Shown here: positions 53,591 through 62,531 of the stretch, in pieces
Layout of the letters: every line of letters starts with the position of its first letter
How positions within the stretch are numbered: the stretch's first letter is position 1
NCBI RefSeq assembly: GCF_016907715.1
Contig: NZ_JAFBCM010000001.1
Location: forward strand, 3,100,001 to 3,164,000
DNA length: 64,000 bases
Reading direction: 5' to 3'
From: Tenggerimyces flavus
GTDB taxonomy: Bacteria; Actinomycetota; Actinomycetes; Propionibacteriales; Actinopolymorphaceae
The notes under the pieces: model-generated
The model's input: the letters and a program-made list of their open reading frames with translations, nothing else
Database searches by the model: none
What the model was told of the DNA's origin: nothing
Program-made: the position numbers and the translations under genes

Positions 53591-54411
53591 CTTTGCAGGT
53601 AGGGCTTGACGTCGGCGCGCGAGTTGCCGAAGAACTCGAACGTGCCGTTGTCCTTGAGCTCCTGCGCGGCCTGGAGGAACCCGGCGAGCGCGGCGTTGTG
53701 GAACCAGGTGCCGAGGCTGATGCGCTTGGCGCCGGCGTCCTCGATGGCCTTGACGGTGAGGGTCGGCGTGAGCGGGAGGACGTTGACCGGCTTGCCGACG
53801 GCGTCGCAGACCGCGCGGATGTCGTCGAGGTCGGTGACGCCGGGGCAGTAGAGGACGTCGGCGCCGGCCTCCTCGTACGCCTGGAGTCGGGCGATGGTAT
53901 CGGCGAGGTCGCTGATGCCGTACAGGAAGTTCTCGGCGCGCGCGGTGAGGACGAAGCCGTTCTCGGCGTTCTTGGCTGCCTCGGCGGCGGCGCGGATGCG
54001 GTCCTTGGCGTGCTCGAGGTCGTAGATCGGCTTGTCCGGGTTGGCGGTCGCGTCCTCGATCGAGGCGCCGGCGAGCCCAGCCGCGGCTGCCTGCCGGATC
54101 GTCTCCGCGGCGTCGTCGGGGCTGTCGCCGAAGCCGCGCTCGAGGTCGCCGTTCACCGGGAGATCGGTGGCGTCCGCGATCTGCTTGGCGTGGGCGATCG
54201 CCTGCTCGCGGGTGACGAGGTTGGCGCCGTCGACGCGGCCGAGCGTGAACGCGAGCGCGCCGCTGGAGCTGGCGAGCGCCTTGTAGCCGAGGCCCGCGAG
54301 CACCTTGGCGCTGCCGGCGTCCCAGGGGTTGGGCATGACGAAGGCGCCGGGACCCTCGTGGAGCTTGCGGAACTGCGCGACCTTGTCGGCGGTGGTTGTC
54401 ATGGTTGTCAT
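53587..54411 (-). CDS. Isocitrate lyase/PEP mutase family enzyme
   Basis: 274 residues. The TIM-barrel pattern of the PEP mutase group is visible: GAFVMPNPWDAGSAKVL, VPVNGDLERGFGDSPDDAAE, and GASIEDATANPDKPIYD (metal and substrate acidic residues). The KKCGH loop of true isocitrate lyase is missing. Reactions in this group include C-C and P-C bond chemistry on oxalacetate- or methylisocitrate-like acids; the exact one is unknown. The TetR regulator gene is upstream on the same strand. Confidence 0.87.
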   Translation of the reverse strand: MTTMTTTADKVAQFRKLHEGPGAFVMPNPWDAGSAKVLAGLGYKALASSSGALAFTLGRVDGANLVTREQAIAHAKQIADATDLPVNGDLERGFGDSPDDAAETIRQAAAAGLAGASIEDATANPDKPIYDLEHAKDRIRAAAEAAKNAENGFVLTARAENFLYGISDLADTIARLQAYEEAGADVLYCPGVTDLDDIRAVCDAVGKPVNVLPLTPTLTVKAIEDAGAKRISLGTWFHNAALAGFLQAAQELKDNGTFEFFGNSRADVKPYLQS

Positions 54412-54477
54412 GGTTGTGGAACGTACCTCGGCGCGCCGACATCTCGGCGTGCTCGCGGTGTTGAGGTCGGAAACCCG

Positions 54478-55074
54478 CTAGCTGGTGAGCTTGTCGGCGA
54501 TCGTGTCGAGCCCTTGCTTGAGCCTGTGCGTGGGGAACTCGTCCTTGGTGGCCTTGCGTTGGTCGGCGGCGAGGGAGGCGAGGATCGCCTGGGCGAGGAA
54601 GTCGGCGTCTGCTGTGGGGTTGGCTTGGTTGATCAGGATCGCGACGTGCTTGCGCCAGAGCTGGTAGGCGCCGATCCGGAAGCGAGCGCCGGGGCTCGCG
54701 GTCTCGGACATGTGGATGAGATCGAGGTGAGCGTCGAGCAGGTCGGCGTACGCGTGCAGGAACGCCCTGAGCCGTTCCCTCGGCTCGGCGCCGGGACCGA
54801 GCGGCGGGTCGCCCTGGAGGATCTGCTGTTGGAGCTGCTTCTCGCGCTCGCCGAGCAGGGCGACCGCGAGGCCGGCCTTGTCGCCGAACCGCCGGAACAG
54901 CGTCCCCTTGCCGACGCCCGCCTCGGCGGCGACCTGGTCCATCGAGACGTTGCCGACGCCATGTCGGGCGAACAACCGCTCCGCGGCAGCCAGAATCTTC
55001 AGCCGATTCCGCGCCGCATCCGCCCGCTCCCGGGGCGGCGGCTCGGACCCGATGCTCAGCAACTCGTCACTCAT
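54478..55074 (-). CDS. TetR-family transcriptional regulator
   Basis: 198 residues. Helix-turn-helix at about 35-70: LFARHGVGNVSMDQVAAEAGVGKGTLFRRFGDK. The C-terminal ligand domain is helical with no known specificity. A palindrome 5 bases before its start codon is a likely self-operator. It probably controls itself and the following PEP-mutase-family gene. Confidence 0.9.
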   Translation of the reverse strand: MSDELLSIGSEPPPRERADAARNRLKILAAAERLFARHGVGNVSMDQVAAEAGVGKGTLFRRFGDKAGLAVALLGEREKQLQQQILQGDPPLGPGAEPRERLRAFLHAYADLLDAHLDLIHMSETASPGARFRIGAYQLWRKHVAILINQANPTADADFLAQAILASLAADQRKATKDEFPTHRLKQGLDTIADKLTS

Positions 55075-55078
55075 CAGG

Positions 55079-55094
55079 GCGGACTTTAGTCCGC
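55079..55094. promoter_or_regulatory. Palindromic operator of the TetR regulator
   Basis: GCGGAC-TTTA-GTCCGC, perfect 6-base arms around four bases, just upstream of the TetR ATG at 55074. GGACT...AGTCC palindromes of this kind are frequent TetR-family sites in actinobacteria. It may cover the promoter or the ribosome binding region of the gene. Confidence 0.65.
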
Positions 55095-55243
55095 TTGCCG
55101 TCCCGGCGCCCGGTCTGGCGAGGCGTGTCCCAATGTCTCAATCATGAGGACAGGTGGCCGCATCAGGCCACCGCCCGCAACCAAGGAGAAGGGGTCGGCA
55201 TCCTTCGGGCAAGAACGTACGAAACCACGCTCGAGGGGGGTAG

Positions 55244-55858
55244 ATGGCCACCGCGGTCGGCATCCTGCGCAACCAGGCGCAAGCGCGCCCGAACGCGAGT
55301 GCCGACGCGGAGATCGTGCAGAAGTCCCGGACCGAGCCCGAACGGTTCGGCGCCATCTTCGACCGCTACTTCGCCGAGATCCACGGCTACCTCGCCCGCC
55401 GGCTCACCAAGGACATCGCCGACGATCTGGCCGCGGAGACGTTCCTCGCCGCCTTCCGCCAGCGCGACCGCTACGACGCCGAGCGGGGCGACGTGCGGGC
55501 CTGGCTGTACGGCATCGCCACCAACCTGATCAAGCGCCACCGCCGCGTCGAGCTCCGCGCCTACCACGCGATCGAACGCCTCGGCCCGCAGAAGGACACC
55601 GACAGCCACGAGGAACGCACCACCGAACGCGTCGACGCCCAGAGCATCCAGCGCCAGCTCGCCGGCGCCCTCGCGCGCCTCAACGCCGGCGACCGCGACG
55701 TCCTGCTGCTCGTCGCCCTTGCTGGACTCAGCTACACCGAGGTCGCCCAGGCCCTCGACATCGCCTACGGAACGGTCTGCTCCCGCCTCAACCGCGCCCG
55801 CAAGCACGTACGCCAGTCCCTCGGCGGCGCCGACCCGACCCGGGAGGCGCAAGGATGA
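55244..55858 (+). CDS. ECF-type RNA polymerase sigma factor
   Basis: 204 residues with region 2 (RFGAIFDRYFAEIHGYLARRL, DDLAAETFLAAF) and region 4 (LNAGDRDVLLLVALAGLSYTEVAQALDIAYGTVCSRLNRAR). The next gene is a CU044_5270 family protein whose ATG overlaps this stop, the common partner of this sigma type. It directs transcription of a small regulon, usually including its own operon. Confidence 0.9.
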   Translation: MATAVGILRNQAQARPNASADAEIVQKSRTEPERFGAIFDRYFAEIHGYLARRLTKDIADDLAAETFLAAFRQRDRYDAERGDVRAWLYGIATNLIKRHRRVELRAYHAIERLGPQKDTDSHEERTTERVDAQSIQRQLAGALARLNAGDRDVLLLVALAGLSYTEVAQALDIAYGTVCSRLNRARKHVRQSLGGADPTREAQG

Positions 55859-56949
55859 ACGAGGAAGAACGCCTCCTCCGCGACGTCCTCGCCCAGCCGG
55901 CAGCCCCGGACCCGGACACCGTCGCCGACGCCCGCGCGAAGCTCGACCGGCTGACCCGCACCGAGGTACGCAGGACAAAGTCCCACCACCTCCGCCTCGC
56001 GATCACCGCACTCGTCGCGGCCGCCGGCGTCATCGGCGCCTCGCTCGTCCCGCAGCTCATCCCCGACCAGGACCACCAGCCGGCGACCAGCCCACCGCAG
56101 AGCGCCGTCACGCCCGCGGGACCACCGTCGAGCCCCACCCCGTTCCCGAACGCCACCGAGATGATCGGCAAGGCAGCGACGTACGAAGCCGCCAGATCCA
56201 AGCCCACCGGGTACTACTGGCGGATCCGCAACCTCACCTCGACCACGGTCGTCACGTTCGCCAACCGCGTGCCCTACAAGATGGAGCTGACGGTCGTCGC
56301 CGAGCACTGGGGCGGCGAGAAGGGGATGACCGCGGCCGGGCTCCGCATGCTCTCACTGCGGCCCTCCAGCCCCGCCGACTCCCAGGCCCACGAGGAGGCG
56401 GGCAAGCCGATCGCCGTCAAGGTGCAGCTCGCCGACGCCCCGAAGCCCACCCCGTTGCTCGTCGTCCAGCTCCCCGACGAAGGACGCCTGGTCGACGACC
56501 CCGCGAACTACCTCGGCGCGGCCGACCTGAACGGCATCATCGTGCAGAAACTGTCGACTCAACCCGACAAACTCGTCGACACGCTGCTGACGATGCGTGA
56601 CCCGAAGGAGAACGACGATCCAGACAGCTGGCTGTTCGCGGTCCTCAGCGAGCTCCTCGTCGACACCGCGGCCACACCCGCGCAGCGCGCCAGTGCCCTG
56701 AAGGTCCTGGCCGATCTCCCCGGCATCCACTACGTCGGCAGGGTCGACGACCTCTATGGCCGCGCCGGCCTGGCGATCGAACGTTCCGGCGACGAGCAGG
56801 GCACGCAGCTCCTGCTCGATCCGAAGACCGGCGGCGTGCTGGGGATGCAGAGGCCGAACGGTGTTCGCGTCGCCGTTCTCGACGCCGGCTGGGTCACCGA
56901 CAAGCCACGTCCACCCGCTGCACTCGACCTCGTGCCCAAGGCCGAATAG
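55855..56949 (+). CDS. CU044_5270-family membrane protein coupled to the ECF sigma factor
   Basis: 364 residues: a cytoplasmic N-terminus of about 45 residues, one membrane segment (about 47-68), a Pro/Ser-rich tether, then an extracellular domain with the family segment DLPGIHYVGRVDDLYGRAGLAIER and a final GWVTDKP. ATG 55855 overlaps the sigma factor stop (ATGA). This family regularly follows such sigma factors and is thought to work as anti-sigma or sensor; there is no direct evidence of the ligand. Confidence 0.87.
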   Translation: MNEEERLLRDVLAQPAAPDPDTVADARAKLDRLTRTEVRRTKSHHLRLAITALVAAAGVIGASLVPQLIPDQDHQPATSPPQSAVTPAGPPSSPTPFPNATEMIGKAATYEAARSKPTGYYWRIRNLTSTTVVTFANRVPYKMELTVVAEHWGGEKGMTAAGLRMLSLRPSSPADSQAHEEAGKPIAVKVQLADAPKPTPLLVVQLPDEGRLVDDPANYLGAADLNGIIVQKLSTQPDKLVDTLLTMRDPKENDDPDSWLFAVLSELLVDTAATPAQRASALKVLADLPGIHYVGRVDDLYGRAGLAIERSGDEQGTQLLLDPKTGGVLGMQRPNGVRVAVLDAGWVTDKPRPPAALDLVPKAE

Positions 56950-56959
56950 GCGCGGACCA

Positions 56960-57682
56960 TCAAGGAGTGACGTCCCGCGGCGACCAGCCGAGCACCTCAC
57001 GAGCCTTGCGGAGCGACACCATCCGCTCGTTCCCGTCGCCGCTGATCCCGAACGCCTCGAAGCCGTGGCCCTGGCGGTCCAGCCCGGCCAACAGCGCAGC
57101 GGCGACGTCGCGTGCCGAGGTGCAGAGGATCGCGCGTTCCGGCGGCTCGGTGATCGGGAACTCGTCGTCGGCGACCGGGAAGCAGAGCCGCAACGCGACG
57201 ACGCTCATCCCGTAGTCCAGCACCGCGCCCTCGCAGACCAGCTCGCCGAACCGCTTCGCCAGCCCGTAGAAACCGGTCGCGTCGGTCGGCACGGTCTCGT
57301 CCGGGTACGCGGCGCGCTGCTCGTGGCCGCGCAACGAGTACACCGACATGCTGCTGGTGTAGACCGCGTGCGTGATGCCACTCTCGTGTGCGGCGCGCAG
57401 CGCGAGATAGAGGCCGCCGGCGGCGACGTCGAAGTGCAGCCGCCCGTTCTCCGGGCTGCCCCAGTCCGCCATCGGGCCCATCGCCATGAACAGCAACGCG
57501 TCCCGGCCTTCGGCCGCCGAACGCAGCGCGTCGAAGTCGCGGAGGTCGCCACCGACGTACTCGGCTGGTACGTCGGGTCGCGGCGGCTTCAGGTCGAAGA
57601 CCCGCACCTCGTGCCGCTCCGCGAGGTAGGGCAGCGTCAGCGACCCGACCTTTCCCGAGCCGCCCACTACGAGCACGCGCAC
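56960..57682 (-). CDS. NAD(P)-dependent epimerase/dehydratase (extended SDR)
   Basis: 240 residues. Glycine motif VVGGSGKVGSL at residues 4-14, active-site YGLAKRFGE (YxxxK), and VYTSSMSVY with the preceding Ser. It probably converts a nucleotide sugar or a similar substrate. GTG 57682 has GGGGAGG 7 bases upstream, which decides the start; the frame continues further up without a ribosome binding site. Confidence 0.85.
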   Translation of the reverse strand: MRVLVVGGSGKVGSLTLPYLAERHEVRVFDLKPPRPDVPAEYVGGDLRDFDALRSAAEGRDALLFMAMGPMADWGSPENGRLHFDVAAGGLYLALRAAHESGITHAVYTSSMSVYSLRGHEQRAAYPDETVPTDATGFYGLAKRFGELVCEGAVLDYGMSVVALRLCFPVADDEFPITEPPERAILCTSARDVAAALLAGLDRQGHGFEAFGISGDGNERMVSLRKAREVLGWSPRDVTP

Positions 57683-57898
57683 GTCGACCTCCCCATCAAA
57701 AGGATCCCCTCCAGAAGCCCCGCCAGACCAGGAGCGCGGTGAACACCCTGTACCGGCCCGGCGATAACAACAGGCGACTCGCGGGTTTCTCCTCTCGTAC
57801 CTGACACCATCGGACCCATGATCACAACAAACGCGCGGGTCTGGCTGACCGGATCCGGCGGACGGCGCTCGTACTGAGCACATAGCTTGGCTCTTGGC

Positions 57899-60800
57899 AT
57901 GGTGGCGCTACGGGTCCTGGGGCCGTTCGCGGCCGACCGAGTAAGCGTGCCGCTGGAGCTGGGCGGCGCGCGGCAGCGTGCTGTCCTCGCCCGTCTCGTC
58001 GTCGCGCGTGGTCAGGTCGTTCCGGTCGAACGGCTCATCGACGACATCTGGAACGACGAGGCACCGCCCGGCGCGCTCGCCACGATCCAGGGGTACGTGT
58101 CACAGCTGCGGCGCGTCCTCGAACCCGACCGCCCGCCGCGGACGCCGGCCAACATCCTGGTCACCGCGTCGCCCGGGTACGTGCTGAGGCTCGCTCCCGA
58201 AGACGTCGACGCATGGCACTTCGAGGCGCTGCTCGTCGAGGCCGGACGGCTGCTTCCCACCGAGCCCGCTTCCGCGCAGGCGCGACTGGTCGAGGCGATC
58301 AACCTGTGGCGCGGGCCGGCGTACGCGGAGTTCGCCGACGTGCCCTGGGCCCACGCCGAGGCCGCGCGGCTCGAGGAGCTGCGCCGGGTCGCGACCGAAC
58401 GACTCGCGGTGGCTGCCTTGGCGCTGGGCCAAGCGGCCGAGACCGTCGCGGAGCTCCAGGCCCACGTCGCCGAACACCCGTTGCGCGAGGAGGGCTGGAG
58501 GCTGCTCGCGCTGGCGCTCTACCGCGCCGGAAGGCAGGGCGACGCACTCGCGACGCTGCGCCAGGCCAGGACCGTGCTCGCCGACGAGCTCGGCCTCGAC
58601 CCAGGACCGGCGTTGCGGCAGCTCGAGTCCGACATCCTCGCCCAGGCCGAACGGATCTCCCAACCCCGCGCGGCACGAGCGAGGGCGACCGAGCGGTCCA
58701 AACAGTCCGATCGCGTCGGGCTGGTCGGACGCGAGGACGAGGTCGCGCTGCTCTCCGACGAGGTCGACCAGCTGAACGACTCCGGCGGCGGCTTCCGCGT
58801 CGTCGAGATCGTCGGCGAGCCGGGCATCGGCAAGTCGCGGCTGCTCGCCGAGCTGCGGCGGCTCGCGGAGAGCCGCGACCACCTCGTGCTCGCCGGCCGG
58901 GCGGCGGAGTTCCAGGGCATGCTGCCGTACGCGGTGTTCGTCGACGCGCTCGACGACCAGCTCGCCAAGCTCGGCGCGGACGGGGTGAAGCAGCTCGGCA
59001 TCGACGCGAGCCAGTTCGCCGGCGTGTTCCCGTCGCTCGCCGACGCGAGTACGACGCCGAGCGAGAACCTGGTCGAGGCCGAGCGGTTCCGCGTCCACAG
59101 GGCGATCCGGCGGTTGTTGGAGCAGCTCGCGAGCAACGGTTCGCTGGTGTTCGTTCTCGACGACCTGCACTGGGCCGACCACGCGTCGGTCGAGCTGGTC
59201 GGCTACCTGCTGCGGCATCCGCCGGCCGCCGCGGTGCTGCTGGCGCTGGCGTACCGGCCGCGTCAGCTCAGCGCGACCGTCGCGGGTTCGCTGAACCTCG
59301 CCGCGGACGACGGGCTGGTACGCAAGGTCCGCTTGACACCGCTGTCGGCGTCGGACACCGCGCGCATCCTCGGCCCCGAGGTGACGTCGGAACGTCAACA
59401 GGCGTTGCACTTCGCGAGTGGCGGGAACCCGTTCTACCTGGACGCGTTGGCGCGTTCGTCGCCGAGCGACGGCGGGCATCCGATGCCGGCCGAGATCGGC
59501 GAGGTCCCGGCGGCGGTGCAGTCGGCGCTCGCCTCGGAGCTGCGGACCGCTTCGCCCGAGGCGCGGCTGGCGGCCCAGGCCGCGGCGGTTCTCGGCGACC
59601 CGTTCGATCCCGAGCTCGTCGCCGAGGTAGCCGGGTTGGCGCCGGCGAACGTGCTGGCGTTGATCGAAGAGCTGTTGGGGCTCGATCTCGTGCGTCCGGC
59701 CGAGGGGTCGCGGCGGTTCCAGTTCCGGCACCCGCTCGTGCGGCACGTCACGTACCAGACGCTGAGCGAGATCTCCAGGCTCGCCGTGCACGCGCGTGCC
59801 GCGTCGGCGTTGGAACGTCGCGGCGCACCGTTCGCCGCCCGCCCCCACCACGTGGAGTACTCGGCGGAGGCGGGCGACCAGGAGGCGATCGAGGTCCTGA
59901 CCCAGGCCGCGGCGGAGAGCATGGCGCGGGCGCCGGCGACGGCGGCGCACTGGTTCGACGTCGCGCTGCAGCTGCTGCCGACCGAGCCGGCGACCTCGGC
60001 GCGCCGGATCGAGATCTCGCTGAACCGCGCGCAGGCGTTGGCGGTCGCAGGACAGCTGGCGGCGAGCCGCGACATCGTGCACGAGATTCTCGCCGAGCTT
60101 CCGGCGGCGCCGAGCTCGGCCCGTACCCGCGCCGTCAGCCTGTGCGTGATGGCCGAGCGGATGCTCGGCCGGCACGACGAGGCGGCGGCACTGTTGCGGC
60201 GCGAGCTGTCCGTGCTGGGCAAGGAGGACTCGGTCGAGGCGGCCGCGCTGAAGCTCGAGCTGACCGCGACGGCGCACTTCCGCGGCGAGTACGGCGGCAA
60301 CCTGGACAGCGCGATGGAGGCGATGGCCGCCGCCCGGCGGCACGGCGACCGGGCATTGGAGGCGACCGCGGCGGCGGTGCTCGCGAACGGTCAGCTGATG
60401 GTCGGCGCGGTCGACGAGGCGGGCGCGTGGCTCGATGTGGCGACCTCGTTGATCGACGGCATGTACGACGCGGAGATCTCGCCGCGGCTCGAGGCCCTCT
60501 ACTGGGCGGCGTGGGCCGCGGTCCCGCTGGACCGGTACTCCGAGGGTCTGCGGCACGTCGAGCGCGCGGTCGCGCTGGCGCAGGGCGGCGGGCAGGTCTA
60601 CCTGCTCGGCTACCTCTACAGCATGCGGTCGATCGTGCTTCGTTCGCTCGGTTCGCTGGACGAGTCCTTGGCGGCGGCCGAGACCGCGGTGGACGCGGCG
60701 ATGCTGTCGCCGAGCGCGGAGCTGCGGGCGTTGGCGTTCATCACGCGGGCCTGGGCCGCCCTGTTGTACGGCGACCTGGCTGAGGCGCTGCGGGCGGGGG

Positions 60801-61594
60801 AGCAGGCTGTCGCGCAGCCGGCGGGGGACCGGGCCAGGGCGGCGCGGACGTTCGCGTTGACGGTGATCCGGATCGCGGCGGGCGAGGACACGAGCGTCGA
60901 CGAGCTGCTACGTGCTGCCGGCGGGCCGGAGGCATCGCTGTTCGACCGGCTGACCAAGCCGGTGTTCTACGAGTACATCACCGCGGTCGAGCTGGCCCGG
61001 GGCGGCTTGGAGTCGGCTGACGGATGGGCATCGCGGGCCGAGGCGGCGTCGCATCCACGGCTGCCGACGCGGGCGGGGAACGCTCTGCTGGCGAGGGCCC
61101 GGGTCCAGCTGGCGCGCGGCCAGGCGGCGGCCGCGGCGGTGCGGGCGATCGAGGCGGCCGAGCGGCACTCGTTGGCGCCGAGCCGGTACAACATGGCGCG
61201 CTCGTACCTGCTCGCCGGCCAGGCCTGGGCGGCCTCGGGCGACTCCGGTCGCGCGTCGCTGAACCTGCGCCGGGCGGCGTCGCTGGCCTCGGACTGCGGC
61301 GCCCGGTTGGTGTTGGAGGAGGCCGAACGGGAGCTCGGCCGGGTGGGGAGTGGGTCGGAACGTTCCGAACCCGTCGTCGGTGGCCGGGCCGATCGTTCGG
61401 CCCTGACCCGGCGGGAGACCGAGATCGCCGCGCTGGCGGCGCACGGGGCGTCGAGCCGGGAGATCGCGGGGCGGCTGGACCTGTCGGCGCGAACGGTGGA
61501 GACGCACCTGCAGCGGGTGTACGCCAAGCTCGGCGTCACCTCGCGGGCCGGTCTGGCAGCCGTGTGGTCGGGCCGCGACCTCCCCCCTGCGTAG
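57899..61594 (+). CDS. SARP/BTAD-AAA ATPase-LuxR regulator
   Basis: 1231 residues. N-terminal OmpR-type winged helix and BTAD domain (about 1-245, RVLGPFAADRVSVPLELGGARQ), then an AAA-type ATPase with Walker A EPGIGKSRLL (about 305-314) and Walker B LVFVLDDLHWAD (about 416-427), a long TPR-like helical region (about 640-1130), and a C-terminal LuxR helix-turn-helix (about 1171-1225, LTRRETEIAALAAHGASSREIAGRL). It has DNA-binding domains at both ends. Such proteins usually regulate antibiotic or secondary metabolism; no such genes are nearby in this window. ATG 57899 is preferred; TTG 57887 is possible. Confidence 0.9.
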   Translation: MVALRVLGPFAADRVSVPLELGGARQRAVLARLVVARGQVVPVERLIDDIWNDEAPPGALATIQGYVSQLRRVLEPDRPPRTPANILVTASPGYVLRLAPEDVDAWHFEALLVEAGRLLPTEPASAQARLVEAINLWRGPAYAEFADVPWAHAEAARLEELRRVATERLAVAALALGQAAETVAELQAHVAEHPLREEGWRLLALALYRAGRQGDALATLRQARTVLADELGLDPGPALRQLESDILAQAERISQPRAARARATERSKQSDRVGLVGREDEVALLSDEVDQLNDSGGGFRVVEIVGEPGIGKSRLLAELRRLAESRDHLVLAGRAAEFQGMLPYAVFVDALDDQLAKLGADGVKQLGIDASQFAGVFPSLADASTTPSENLVEAERFRVHRAIRRLLEQLASNGSLVFVLDDLHWADHASVELVGYLLRHPPAAAVLLALAYRPRQLSATVAGSLNLAADDGLVRKVRLTPLSASDTARILGPEVTSERQQALHFASGGNPFYLDALARSSPSDGGHPMPAEIGEVPAAVQSALASELRTASPEARLAAQAAAVLGDPFDPELVAEVAGLAPANVLALIEELLGLDLVRPAEGSRRFQFRHPLVRHVTYQTLSEISRLAVHARAASALERRGAPFAARPHHVEYSAEAGDQEAIEVLTQAAAESMARAPATAAHWFDVALQLLPTEPATSARRIEISLNRAQALAVAGQLAASRDIVHEILAELPAAPSSARTRAVSLCVMAERMLGRHDEAAALLRRELSVLGKEDSVEAAALKLELTATAHFRGEYGGNLDSAMEAMAAARRHGDRALEATAAAVLANGQLMVGAVDEAGAWLDVATSLIDGMYDAEISPRLEALYWAAWAAVPLDRYSEGLRHVERAVALAQGGGQVYLLGYLYSMRSIVLRSLGSLDESLAAAETAVDAAMLSPSAELRALAFITRAWAALLYGDLAEALRAGEQAVAQPAGDRARAARTFALTVIRIAAGEDTSVDELLRAAGGPEASLFDRLTKPVFYEYITAVELARGGLESADGWASRAEAASHPRLPTRAGNALLARARVQLARGQAAAAAVRAIEAAERHSLAPSRYNMARSYLLAGQAWAASGDSGRASLNLRRAASLASDCGARLVLEEAERELGRVGSGSERSEPVVGGRADRSALTRRETEIAALAAHGASSREIAGRLDLSARTVETHLQRVYAKLGVTSRAGLAAVWSGRDLPPA

Positions 61595-61713
61595 GTGCTG
61601 CGTAGTGGGCTGCGTAGTGCGGTCCCAGTCAGTTCCAAGCGGGCGGCCGTAGAACTGTGGATGTCACCAAGGAACACGTGCCCTGATCCCCCACGTTCCG
61701 CGGTGACGCCCAT

Positions 61714-61745
61714 GGCCGGCCCTGGCCTGGAACCCGGGGCCGGCC
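61714..61745. terminator. GC-rich hairpin between convergent genes
   Basis: Arms GGCCGGCCC (61714-61722) and GGGCCGGCC (61737-61745) around a 14-base loop. It lies in the 161-base convergent gap after the SARP-LuxR gene. There is no T-run, so it would be a GC-rich, non-canonical terminator. Two copies of CTGCGTAGTG also occur at 61597-61620. Confidence 0.4.
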
Positions 61746-61755
61746 AGCAACATCT

Positions 61756-62451
61756 CTACGGCTGCTCGTTCGAAGTCCTCTGGTAGATCACCGCGTTGCC
61801 CTGCTTGCCCACGGCGGTGACGGTGCCGACTCGGCGCAGGCAGTAGGCCATCTGTTGGGCCGCGCGCTGGGGACGGCTCAGCTTCTTGGCCAGGTCTGCC
61901 GTGGTGAACTCTTCGGGGAGGTCTTGGGGGAGCAGGTCGGCCAGGTTGTCGAGTCGTACGGCCTGGACGACCTCGAGCAGCCTTCGTTCGACCACCGACC
62001 AGCCGCGGCGACGCCAGGCTCGGTGCAGGCCGTGCCGCCAGTGCTCTTCCACCGTGGTCAGCAGGACCTCGATCTCCAACAGCGGATGTCCCAACACGTC
62101 GGCGATGCTCACGAGCTCACCGAAGATGTCCGCCGCGCTGCCGTGGCGCGGCGAGCGGCGGCGGCTCACCAGGACTCCGTCGGCGTCGATCTTCACGATC
62201 CACTTGTCGACCGGGATCGGATGGACGATCCGCAACCGATGCCCGAGTCCCAGCAGCGCGACCGCCTTGCGCTTCATCGACGAGAAGCCGCGCGTCTGCA
62301 CCTCGATCAGCTGGTCTCCGCGCACCAGGTCGACGACGAACCCGTCGACCGGGACCTCGAACCGGTCCCCCGGACGCGCGTACCACTGCTTCAGCGCCGC
62401 GTGGAGATGCTTCTCCCGCAGCGTTCCGATGTGGGGTACGACCTCCGTCAC
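61756..62451 (-). CDS. Hypothetical protein with PD-(D/E)XK-like and winged-helix parts
   Basis: 231 residues. The N-terminal half carries a nuclease-like spacing: Asp41 in FVVDLV, Glu50-x-Gln52 in LIEVQT, and Lys60 in SSMKRKA, compatible with a PD-(D/E)XK core in which Gln replaces the usual Lys. The C-terminal part (FTTADLAKKLSRPQRAAQQMAYCLRRVGTV) looks like a winged helix. GTG 62451 gives MTEVVPHIGTLREKHLH; the frame continues upstream but without a start with a good RBS. Nuclease activity is a guess from motif spacing alone. Confidence 0.6.
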   Translation of the reverse strand: MTEVVPHIGTLREKHLHAALKQWYARPGDRFEVPVDGFVVDLVRGDQLIEVQTRGFSSMKRKAVALLGLGHRLRIVHPIPVDKWIVKIDADGVLVSRRRSPRHGSAADIFGELVSIADVLGHPLLEIEVLLTTVEEHWRHGLHRAWRRRGWSVVERRLLEVVQAVRLDNLADLLPQDLPEEFTTADLAKKLSRPQRAAQQMAYCLRRVGTVTAVGKQGNAVIYQRTSNEQP

Positions 62452-62531
62452 GCAGGCGAGCGTAGAAGGAACCACGCCCGAGGTGTCCGAGGAATCGCGG
62501 CCCGGGGACCGCGATTCCTCGGACCAGTCAC

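Noticed and set aside
50935..55089. A 1384-codon plus-strand frame overlapping patatin, PEP-mutase and TetR genes
   Set aside because: It runs across three genes with strong motifs in other frames and shows only Arg/Gly/Ala-rich low-complexity sequence typical of high-GC shadow frames.
57899..61594. Secondary metabolite gene cluster suggested by the SARP-type regulator
   Set aside because: No polyketide, peptide or terpene synthase or other tailoring set is present on either side within the window.
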